From Planotetraspora sp. A-T 1434 (lineage in GTDB: Bacteria; Actinomycetota; Actinomycetes; Streptosporangiales; Streptosporangiaceae): a stretch of 64,000 nucleotides of DNA. Each line of letters starts with the position of its first letter. Within the stretch, counting starts at the first letter, position 1. Below the pieces are notes generated by a model. The model did not search any database. It saw only the letters and a list, made by a program, of their open reading frames with translations, and had not been told where the DNA came from. Positions 1 through 10,258 of this stretch are shown in pieces. The stretch spans positions 62,001 to 126,000 of the forward strand of contig NZ_JAOEGB010000009.1 of NCBI RefSeq assembly GCF_025420585.1, written 5' to 3'. The position numbers and the translations under genes are program-made.

Positions 1-103
1 CACGCACCGTCGGGGAGTTGGCGACATTCACCACCTTTCGGACACCTTTTCGAAAATACTTGAGTTCAGTGACTGACCCATTACTTTTCGTGTTGACATA
101 AAC

Positions 104-448
104 ATGTCGGGCGAGGACGCTGGAGCCGTGCGGAGAACCACGGTGCGAATCGACGAGACCCTTCTCAACGAGGCCAAGGCGTTCGCGGCCCGAAACGGCC
201 GAAGCCTCAACTCAGTAATGGAGGACGCGTTGAAACAGTTGCTCGGCCGGGCGGCCACCGTGAGCGAACGCCCCCGGGTGGAGCTTGTCACGGCTGGTGA
301 TGCCCTAGATCAGGGCCTGGTCGATCTGAGCCCCGGCGCGATCAAGGAAATGTTGCTGCAGGAGGACACCGAGCACTACTTGGAGGTAATGCGGGATGAG
401 GCTGCTCGACGTGAACATTCTCGTCAACGCCCATCGACGGGACGCTGA
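104..448 (+). CDS. vapB: VapB-type ribbon-helix-helix antitoxin
   Basis: Probable antitoxin of a type II toxin-antitoxin pair: it should bind and neutralise the PIN toxin encoded next to it and repress their shared promoter. Residues 11-47 (RTTVRIDETLLNEAKAF onward) fit a ribbon-helix-helix DNA-binding fold; the C-terminal half (residues 60-114) is the likely toxin-binding tail. The 3' end overlaps the toxin gene by 53 bases, as expected for coupled translation. The ATG has no clear Shine-Dalgarno sequence, so translation may be leaderless or weak. The exact VapB subfamily cannot be assigned by eye. Confidence 0.85.
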   Translation: MSGEDAGAVRRTTVRIDETLLNEAKAFAARNGRSLNSVMEDALKQLLGRAATVSERPRVELVTAGDALDQGLVDLSPGAIKEMLLQEDTEHYLEVMRDEAARREHSRQRPSTGR

Positions 449-821
449 GCGGCACACGGAGTACCGGGCGTATCTCGAAGACCTCGTCCATGGTGACGAG
501 CCGTATGCGGTGACGGACATGGTGGTGAACGGGTTCATCCGTATCGTGACCCTGCCCCGCCTCCCGAACCGCAGCAGGACCGAGGACGCGTTGCTCTTCG
601 CCGACCAGATCCGCAACCAGCCGCATGCCACCATCGTGAATCCCGGGGGGCGGCACTGGGGGATCTTCACCCGCCTTTGCAAGGAGACACGGGCAGCGGG
701 GAAGCTGATCCCGGACGCCTACCTCGCGGCCCTCGCCATCGAGCATGGATGTGAGTTCATCACCTGCGACAAGGACTTCGCGATCTTCCCCGGGCTCCGA
801 TCGAGGCATCCCCTCAACTGA
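396..821 (+). CDS. vapC: VapC-type PIN-domain ribonuclease toxin
   Basis: A 141-residue PIN-domain protein, expected to be a Mg-dependent endoribonuclease that inhibits translation when not bound by VapB. Acidic residues expected for the active site are D5 (in LLDVN), D107 (in PDAYLAALA) and D125/D127 (in TCDKDF). The VNGFIRIVT segment at 44-52 resembles the mycobacterial VapC family. The start is ATG 396, preceded by GGAGG at 382-386 inside the antitoxin gene. The pair is complete and has no visible defect. The RNA target cannot be predicted from the sequence. Confidence 0.88.
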   Translation: MRLLDVNILVNAHRRDAERHTEYRAYLEDLVHGDEPYAVTDMVVNGFIRIVTLPRLPNRSRTEDALLFADQIRNQPHATIVNPGGRHWGIFTRLCKETRAAGKLIPDAYLAALAIEHGCEFITCDKDFAIFPGLRSRHPLN

Positions 822-908
822 CGCCTCTCCTGCTGCGCCCGTGCGGGGTTCGGGGTGGCGGCGATCCCCTGACGCGATCTTGGTGCGGTGGCGGAGTAAT
901 GTTCTGGC

Positions 909-1871
909 ATGTTCGCCGTAACCGCCACGCAGACCGACCCGGACAACCCGCTCAAGGGCCTGACGCTGGGGGAACATCCCGAGCCCACGGTCCCCGACGG
1001 GTGGACGACGGTCACCGTCAAGGCCGCCGCGCTGAATCACCACGACCTCTGGACGCTCAAGGGCACGGGCATCCGCCAGGAGCAGCTGCCCATGGTCCTC
1101 GGCTGTGACGCCGCCGGCCTCGACGAGGACGGCAACGAGGTGATCGTCCACTCGGTCATCGGCACACCGGTGAACGGCGACGAGACCCTCGACCCCAAAC
1201 GTTCGCTTCTGTCGGAGGTCCACGACGGAACGTTCGCCGAGAAGGTCGCGGTTCCGAGGCGCAACCTCGTCCCCAAGCCGGCGGCGATCACCTTCGAGGA
1301 GGCCGCCTGCCTGCCCACGGCCTGGCTGACGGCCTATCGCATGCTCTTCGACAAGGCCGGGCTGGAGCCGGGCTCGACCGTGCTGGTCCAGGGCGCAGGT
1401 GGCGGTGTGGCCACGGCTCTGATCGCGCTCGGCCGTGCCGGAGGGTTCCGGATGTGGGCGACGAGCCGCTCAGAGGAGAAGCGCGCCCGAGCCCTGGAGT
1501 TGGGCGCCGACCGGGTGTTCGAGACGGGCGCGAGGTTGCCCGAGCGAGTCGACGCCGTGATGGAGACGGTCGGCGAAGCCACCTGGAACCACTCGCTGAG
1601 CGCGCTGCGCCCCGGCGGCCGGATCGTGACCTGCGGGGCCACGAGTGGCCTGGTGGCTCCCACGCAGCTCGCCCAGGTCTTCTTCCTGCAGAAGTCCATC
1701 ATCGGGTCGACGATGGGCACCCGCGAACAGCTCGCCAGACTGGCGGTCTTCCTGGAGCAGACAGGAGTGCGGCCGGTCATCGACCGCGTCCTCCCGCTGG
1801 CTCAGGCCAAGGACGGCTTCAACGCGATGCACCAGGGCGACCTCTTCGGGAAGATCGTCTTCACCGTCTGA
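909..1871 (+). CDS. Zinc-free MDR-family quinone oxidoreductase / enoyl reductase-like protein
   Basis: A 320-residue medium-chain dehydrogenase/reductase. The GroES-like half starts with NHHDLWTLKG, and a Rossmann half carries the NAD(P)H-binding glycine motif VQGAGGGVATALIALGRAGG at about 155-175. The structural-zinc cysteine cluster and catalytic Cys/His ligands of alcohol dehydrogenases are absent, so a quinone oxidoreductase or enoyl-reductase type reaction on an unknown substrate is likely. It stands alone, 87 bases after vapC. An overlapping ATG at 899 is in another frame and is not used. Confidence 0.85.
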   Translation: MFAVTATQTDPDNPLKGLTLGEHPEPTVPDGWTTVTVKAAALNHHDLWTLKGTGIRQEQLPMVLGCDAAGLDEDGNEVIVHSVIGTPVNGDETLDPKRSLLSEVHDGTFAEKVAVPRRNLVPKPAAITFEEAACLPTAWLTAYRMLFDKAGLEPGSTVLVQGAGGGVATALIALGRAGGFRMWATSRSEEKRARALELGADRVFETGARLPERVDAVMETVGEATWNHSLSALRPGGRIVTCGATSGLVAPTQLAQVFFLQKSIIGSTMGTREQLARLAVFLEQTGVRPVIDRVLPLAQAKDGFNAMHQGDLFGKIVFTV

Positions 1872-1895
1872 TCCGCTGTCTGATCCGCTATACGT

Positions 1896-2078
1896 CTATA
1901 CGTCGAGAAGGGCCCGCCACTCCGGGAGGACGGCCTCGAAGGGGGCGCCCTCCAACAGGGCGGGCTCCTGCGGAGGGGCCTCCAACCGGAGGGCCCCGGT
2001 CTGAGCGGCCTCAGGGGCTTCGCGCGGCGGGGGAGGCGGCAGCCGCAGGAACGGGTTGCGCCAGCCGTACGGGCTCAT
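1896..2078 (-). CDS. Small proline-rich protein of unknown function
   Basis: A 60-residue protein beginning MSPYGWRNPFLRLPPPPP and rich in Pro, Glu and Ala. I do not recognise a family. Support for a real gene is a good ribosome binding site (AAAGGAG, about 6 bases before the ATG) and its position as the third gene of the DUF4097-PadR operon, 29 bases after the PadR stop codon. It may be an accessory of that regulatory system or a short membrane-interacting peptide; nothing more specific can be read. It is easy to miss because the same frame stays open upstream through the PadR gene. Confidence 0.6.
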   Translation of the reverse strand: MSPYGWRNPFLRLPPPPPREAPEAAQTGALRLEAPPQEPALLEGAPFEAVLPEWRALLDV

Positions 2079-2107
2079 CGCCGCTCCTTTCACGAGACGG
2101 ACGAGGG

Positions 2108-2875
2108 TCAGGGGCGGAGGGTGTCGCGGATACGCTGGGCGGCCTCGTCCAGGACGGCCCGGCACTGCGTGAGCGAGGCTTCGGTGACCCCGCCCTCGCT
2201 GGCCTCCCGCCTGATCTCCGCGACGAAGTCGGCGAGCAAGCGCCCGAGCTCGGCGTCGTGGACCGGGCCGCCGTCCCTCTGGGGCGGCTGCCCGGTCAGG
2301 GACCAGGTCTCCTCCCAGATGCGACGCCAGTCTCGCTGCCAGCGCTCGGTCTCCTCGCGCAGCCGCTCCTTGTGGTGGCGCCACTCCTCCTTCTGCTGGC
2401 GGAGCGTGTCCTTGGCCTGCTGACGCTGCCGCCGCCACTCCTCCTTCTGCTCCCGCCAGGCGTCGCGGTTCTCCCGCGCGGCGTCCTTGTTGATGTCCCT
2501 GGCCATCTGGGTGAGCTCGTGGCGGAGCGACCGTACGGTCTGCCGCACGTCCTCCTTGACCTCACGGGCGATGTCCTGGACGGAGGCAGTGATCTCCTGC
2601 TCCAGCTCGGCGAGCTCGTCCATCCGGTCGTTCAGCTCGCGCCTGCCCTTGTCGGTGAGGGTGAAGACCTTCTTGCCGTCCACGACCTCGTGGGTGACCA
2701 GGCCCTCCTCCTCCAGCCGCGCGAGCCGGGGATAGATCGTCCCCGGGGAGGGGGAGTAGACGCCGAGGAAGCGGTCCTGCAGGAGCCGGATCACCTCGTA
2801 GCCATGTCGTGGGCTCTCCTCAAGCAGCTTCAGCAGGTAAAGCCGGAGCCGTCCATGCCCGAACACCGGACTCAT
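2108..2875 (-). CDS. PadR-family transcriptional regulator with long coiled-coil tail
   Basis: A 255-residue regulator. Residues 1-85 are a PadR winged helix (LLKLLEESPRHGYEVIRLLQ, SPSPGTIYPRLARLEEEGLV, then a hairpin wing). Residues 85-205 are strongly charged, with repeated EW and RQQ patterns, and should form a long coiled coil. This is longer than the usual 110-180-residue PadR proteins. The start ATG overlaps the stop of the upstream DUF4097 gene (ATGA at 2872-2875), so the two are translationally coupled. In this arrangement the regulator probably senses or controls an envelope function together with the DUF4097 protein; the ligand is unknown. Confidence 0.9.
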   Translation of the reverse strand: MSPVFGHGRLRLYLLKLLEESPRHGYEVIRLLQDRFLGVYSPSPGTIYPRLARLEEEGLVTHEVVDGKKVFTLTDKGRRELNDRMDELAELEQEITASVQDIAREVKEDVRQTVRSLRHELTQMARDINKDAARENRDAWREQKEEWRRQRQQAKDTLRQQKEEWRHHKERLREETERWQRDWRRIWEETWSLTGQPPQRDGGPVHDAELGRLLADFVAEIRREASEGGVTEASLTQCRAVLDEAAQRIRDTLRP

Positions 2876-3693
2876 TCCGCCTCCTCGTGCGCAATGGTGG
2901 CGGGTTGCCCGCTCAGCAGGGTGATGTCGCCGGACACCGTGGTGGCCGAGAGGGAGGCCATGCCTCCGCCGAGGCGGCCGGTGATGGACCTGATCCCCGG
3001 GTGGCTCACGCTCCGCAGCTCGGGGAAGGCGGATTCGATCCTGCCCGAGGTCGAGCGGATGGTCACGTCGCTGTCGGCGGTCCGCGGGAGCCGTACGACC
3101 ACGCTGCCGGAGATGCTGTTCAGCGTGACATGGCCGGTCGGAGTGAGCTCCAGATCGGTGGTGATCCCACCGGAAACGGTGTTGGCGCGCAGCCGCCGCG
3201 GGGTCCCTCCGGCGACGGTCAGCTCGCCCGAGACGCTGCTGAACGACAGATCGCCGGCCAGACCGCGGCTCTCCACCGAACCGGAGACCGTCTCGGCGTG
3301 GACGTCGCCGCTCACGCCGTCCAGGACGATCTCACCGGAGACGCTCTTGACGCTCGTGCGGCCCTCCAGCCCGGCGACCACGGCGGAGGCGGTGATGACA
3401 CCGGCCTGCACCGGGCAGTCCCTCGGCACGGTCAGCGTGAGCGTGGTGGACCGCGAGCCGGGCCGCAACCAGCCCAGGATGCCGTCCCAGGTCAGGTCCT
3501 TGTACGTCACGGTGAGGCGGCCGTCGTCGTCGTGCGTCACGATCAGCGGCGGCGTGCGGATGTCGGTCACCTCAAGGGTGGGTGGCCCATCACTGGCGAG
3601 GACGGCCAGGCGGCCGGCCACGATGCGCACACTCAACCCGGTGACCGGGCCGAATGTGAGCTGTTCGGGTTTCTCGATCGACCAACTAGGCAT
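2872..3693 (-). CDS. DUF4097-family beta-strand repeat protein (putative adhesin-like)
   Basis: A 273-residue protein built of short beta repeats with recurring T/S-V-S-G-x-I/V units (SVSGEI, TVSGSVES, SVSGELTV, TVSGGITT, SISGSVVV, STSGRIES, SITGRLGG, TVSGDITL). This is the DUF4097/DUF4098 right-handed beta-solenoid pattern. No signal peptide or membrane segment is visible, so it is probably cytoplasmic or peripheral. It is the first gene of a minus-strand operon with the PadR regulator (4-base overlap) and a small Pro-rich protein. Such pairs are common in actinomycetes, but their role is not established. Confidence 0.85.
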   Translation of the reverse strand: MPSWSIEKPEQLTFGPVTGLSVRIVAGRLAVLASDGPPTLEVTDIRTPPLIVTHDDDGRLTVTYKDLTWDGILGWLRPGSRSTTLTLTVPRDCPVQAGVITASAVVAGLEGRTSVKSVSGEIVLDGVSGDVHAETVSGSVESRGLAGDLSFSSVSGELTVAGGTPRRLRANTVSGGITTDLELTPTGHVTLNSISGSVVVRLPRTADSDVTIRSTSGRIESAFPELRSVSHPGIRSITGRLGGGMASLSATTVSGDITLLSGQPATIAHEEAE

Positions 3694-3889
3694 TGCACCG
3701 GCCCTTCGACGCGAACTTCACCGCCCTTGGTCCGGGCGTGAGGACAGGTTCACCCGCCCTAAGAACACGATATGTCGCGTCTGGGGAAAGTCAAGATGTA
3801 TCGCGTTTCTCGGGGTGATGCCGTACGCGAAACAGGCGTCTCGTGGCGGCGTCTGTCAGTCGCCCCCGTCTGTCGGTCGTCCTGGTCTG

Positions 3890-4063
3890 TCAGTCGTCCT
3901 CGTCGAGGCGGGCGAGCCAGGTGGCCAGCCGTTCGACGGGGATCTCGAACTCGGGATTGAGGTCGACGAACTCGCGCAGCCGCTCGGCCAGCCAGCCCAC
4001 GCTGACCTCCTCGTCGCCGCGCCGGTCGACGAGCTCCTCGATGCCCCTGTCGGTGAAGTACAT
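3890..4063 (-). CDS. DUF6104-family small protein
   Basis: A 57-residue acidic protein (MYFTDRGIEELVDRRGDEEV at the N-terminus) that matches my memory of the actinobacterial DUF6104 family, usually found beside the 2-oxoglutarate decarboxylase gene, as here. The frame is open further upstream (to 4123), but the family begins MYFTDRGIEEL, so ATG 4063 is chosen; a GGAG lies 11 bases before it. A strong hairpin separates it from kgd, so it probably has its own promoter. Its function is unknown. Confidence 0.78.
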   Translation of the reverse strand: MYFTDRGIEELVDRRGDEEVSVGWLAERLREFVDLNPEFEIPVERLATWLARLDEDD

Positions 4064-4086
4064 GCTGCTGTCTGCTCCAGTTACGG

Positions 4087-4121
4087 GGAAGTCCCCCACA
4101 GCGGGACCGTGGGGGACTTCC
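4087..4121 (-). terminator. Hairpin terminator downstream of kgd
   Basis: A perfect 13-bp stem (GGAAGTCCCCCAC at 4087-4099 with its complement at 4109-4121) and a 9-base loop lies 30 bases past the kgd stop. As usual in high-GC actinomycetes there is no long U-tract. It probably ends kgd transcription before the small downstream gene. Confidence 0.75.
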
Positions 4122-4150
4122 ATGGTGTCGTACGGCTCGCGCCCTCCGCG

Positions 4151-7861
<3,711 letters not shown>

Positions 7862-8032
7862 GGCGGAAATCGCCTTCTTCCGCAGATCGGCGTTGATGTT
7901 AGATGAACCTGTCCAAGGCTACTCGCCCTGAACAGTGAGGTGCGCCCCTGAGGCCGCAGGTCCCGGTCCATCCTCCCAGGACCGATCAAACAGGTCACGC
8001 GCGGGTAGTCCGTCTGGGTGGTGAGGTGACAC

Positions 8033-8698
8033 TTACCGCATGGTCACACTGGCGTCGCCGCTGATCAGGCGGGTCTCCACCCGGATTTCCGGCGTGATGG
8101 CGGTCAGTAGCCCGGCCAGCTCCGCGCCGGCGGCGTCCAGCTCGCCGAGCGAGAGCGGCTCCAGCCGTTCCAGCAGGAACAGCGCGTCCACGGTCTCCTC
8201 GGTGATCCTCGTGCGGACGCACTGCCGCCAGTTCCACCGCCGGCAGGTGACGCCCGCGTCGTCGCGCCAGACGACCTCGCCGATCTCGGGGTCGCCGAGC
8301 GCCTCGTCGGACGGCTCGTCGCCCGCCGCCCGGACCAGGCGGGCGTGGCCCTCGTAGCGGCCCAGGTCCTCGCCGCCGATCGGCAGGCCGTGCCGTACGG
8401 ACACGGCGTTGTAGGCGTCGACCACGAGGTTGATCTCGGGGAGCGGCATCCGGCGGATGAGGGCGTCGACCGACGGCCGGGTCCGCTGCGGCTTGGCGCC
8501 GAACGCCCGGTAGGCCGCGCGCCACGCCTCGATCTTCTCGTGGTCGAGCGGTACGGCTTCCGCCGCCGCGTCGGCGAGCCAGCCGCGCGACCTGTCGTCA
8601 GAGGGCCCGTTGCGCAGGCCGTACGCGCCGATGACCAGCACGGCGAAGTCGGGGCGCAGCGCGGTGACGGCGGGGTCCACCCGGATGTCGTCGATCAC
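8033..8698 (-). CDS. B3/B4 tRNA-binding-domain protein (PheRS beta-like)
   Basis: A 221-residue stand-alone B3/B4 domain like that inside phenylalanyl-tRNA synthetase beta (COG3382). Recognisable parts are the central LPEINLVVDAYNAVSVRHGL and the substrate-pocket strand GEVVWRDDAGVTCRRWNWRQ. Free-standing members are proposed to edit or hydrolyse mischarged aminoacyl-tRNA, but the role is not settled. The start is GTG 8698 with a G-rich stretch upstream. It is divergent from the MBL-fold gene, with a 410-base repeat-filled spacer between them. Confidence 0.8.
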   Translation of the reverse strand: MIDDIRVDPAVTALRPDFAVLVIGAYGLRNGPSDDRSRGWLADAAAEAVPLDHEKIEAWRAAYRAFGAKPQRTRPSVDALIRRMPLPEINLVVDAYNAVSVRHGLPIGGEDLGRYEGHARLVRAAGDEPSDEALGDPEIGEVVWRDDAGVTCRRWNWRQCVRTRITEETVDALFLLERLEPLSLGELDAAGAELAGLLTAITPEIRVETRLISGDASVTMR

Positions 8699-8737
8699 GC
8701 CCCCAGGTTAGAGCCCACCCGACCGCCCAAGTCCGGC

Positions 8738-8989
8738 GTGATCATGCACAGGTTCCCGGGAAGAGGCGCGAGCTGGGCAAACGCTGTTCGTGATCATGCA
8801 CAAAGTCCTTCCGGCGGCGCTCGGCCTGCGGAAACACGGTTCGTGACCATGCATGGCGCGAGGTCAAGCAACTGCATGATCACCAATCGGCAAGCCGCAG
8901 GTGGGGGACGGTACCCGGGAACCCGCGCATGATCACGAAGTGGTGATGCGCAGGTAGGAGCCATTGGCAGGGAAGGTGTGCATGATCAC
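8738..8989. repeat. Six-unit intergenic repeat cluster, three forward and three inverted
   Basis: Forward units of the family GTGATCATGCACnnGTTCCC begin at 8738, 8790 and 8843 (the last is degenerate). Reverse-strand units have their GTGATCATGC core at 8872-8883, 8925-8936 and 8978-8989. Spacing is 52-53 bases within each half, so the cluster is a large imperfect mirror. It fills most of the 8699-9108 gap between divergent genes; apart from a likely promoter and ribosome binding site for the MBL gene, I see nothing else there. Confidence 0.85.
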
Positions 8990-9108
8990 GGCGGAGGGTG
9001 GGGGGCTCTCGGCTGGTGGGACTCGGGCTCCGCTCGCTGTACGGCACCTGCAGTAGAACGTTATTCGGTGAGGGGGCACAATCGGGGGTGCGAAAGGGGT
9101 GCGACGGG

Positions 9109-10185
9109 ATGACCAAGGTGACCAAGGTGATGGTGACGGCGGCGAGCGAGGAGCAGCGCGCCGCGTGGCTCGGCAGGACGCTGCCCGAGGTGGAACGCGT
9201 GCGGCCGGGCCTGTGGTCCATCCCGGTGCCCATCCCCATCAACCCCCTGCGGTACGTCCTGGTCTACGCGCTGGAGATCTCCGGCGGCGTCGCGATCATC
9301 GACGCCGGGTGGAACACCGACGAGGCGTACGAAGCGCTGGAGGCCGGTCTCCGGACCGCGGGATACGAGGTCACCGACGTCAAGGCGGTGCTCGTCACGC
9401 ACATCCATCCGGACCACTACGGCCTGGCGGGGCGGATCCGGGAGGTGTCGGGCGCGTGGATCGGGCTGCACCCGGCGGACGCGCGGCTGCTCCACGACCG
9501 CTACGACGAGTCGGCCATCGACGCGCTGGCGGACCGGGAGCGGAAGCTGCTGCTCAGGTGCGGCGTGCCGCCCCTGACGGCCCAGGAGCTGGCCGGGGCC
9601 TCGATGTTCCTCCGCCAGCTCGTGACGATGGCCGCGCCCGATCGCCTGATCGAGGACGGCGACCGGCTCGACCTGCCGGGATGGGACGTCCGGGCGATCT
9701 GGACGCCGGGGCATTCGCCTGGCCACCTGTGCTTCGTCGAGCCGGAGCGCAGGCTGCTCTTCTCCGGCGACCACGTGCTCGCCAAGATCACTCCGATCGT
9801 CGCGGTGCACCCTCAGTCGTCGGCGAACCCGCTCGCCGACTACCTCGACTCCCTGCGGGCCGTCGGCAAGCTCGACGTGGACGAGGTGCTGCCCGCCCAC
9901 GAGTTCCGGTTCCTGGAGCTGGCGGACCGGGTCGACTACGTGATCGGCCACCACGAGGAGCGGCTCACGGAGGTCGAGCGGGTCCTCGCAGAGTCCGGCG
10001 GCAGCACGTGCTGGGAGCTCGCCACCCGGCTGACGTGGTCGCGGCCGTGGGAGACGATCCCCCCGTTCATGCAGCGGAGCGCCAACAACGAGACGCTCGC
10101 CCACCTCGTGTGGCTGGAGGCCCGCGGGCTGGTGTCCCGTGTCCCCGGGGAACCGGACATCTGGCACCCGGCCGGCCGGGCGTAG
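9109..10185 (+). CDS. MBL-fold metallohydrolase
   Basis: A 358-residue metallo-beta-lactamase-fold hydrolase. The metal-binding motif THIHPDH gives H98, H100, D102 and H103; further ligands lie in GHSPGHLCFV and FSGDHVL. A C-terminal helical extension (about 290-358, CWELATRLTWSRPWETIPPF) has the winged-helix-like look of the LACTB2/glyoxalase-II-like MBL group. ATG 9109 is chosen because AAAGGGG lies about 8 bases upstream and MTKVTKVMV is a normal N-terminus; the frame is open back to 8998 through repeats. The substrate is unknown, probably a thioester or lactone. Confidence 0.85.
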   Translation: MTKVTKVMVTAASEEQRAAWLGRTLPEVERVRPGLWSIPVPIPINPLRYVLVYALEISGGVAIIDAGWNTDEAYEALEAGLRTAGYEVTDVKAVLVTHIHPDHYGLAGRIREVSGAWIGLHPADARLLHDRYDESAIDALADRERKLLLRCGVPPLTAQELAGASMFLRQLVTMAAPDRLIEDGDRLDLPGWDVRAIWTPGHSPGHLCFVEPERRLLFSGDHVLAKITPIVAVHPQSSANPLADYLDSLRAVGKLDVDEVLPAHEFRFLELADRVDYVIGHHEERLTEVERVLAESGGSTCWELATRLTWSRPWETIPPFMQRSANNETLAHLVWLEARGLVSRVPGEPDIWHPAGRA

Positions 10186-10202
10186 GCAGTTCCCACGTAC
10201 GG

Positions 10203-10238
10203 CACGGGCGCCCCCGTCTGGTGACGAGGGCGCCCGTG
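10203..10238. terminator. Bidirectional hairpin terminator between convergent genes
   Basis: An 11-bp perfect stem (CACGGGCGCCC at 10203-10213 with its complement at 10228-10238) lies in the 73-base gap between the MBL gene and the convergent beta-helix gene. It is followed by GTGTTT on the plus strand. Confidence 0.75.
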
Positions 10239-10258
10239 GTGTTTCGTGAGATCCGGCC

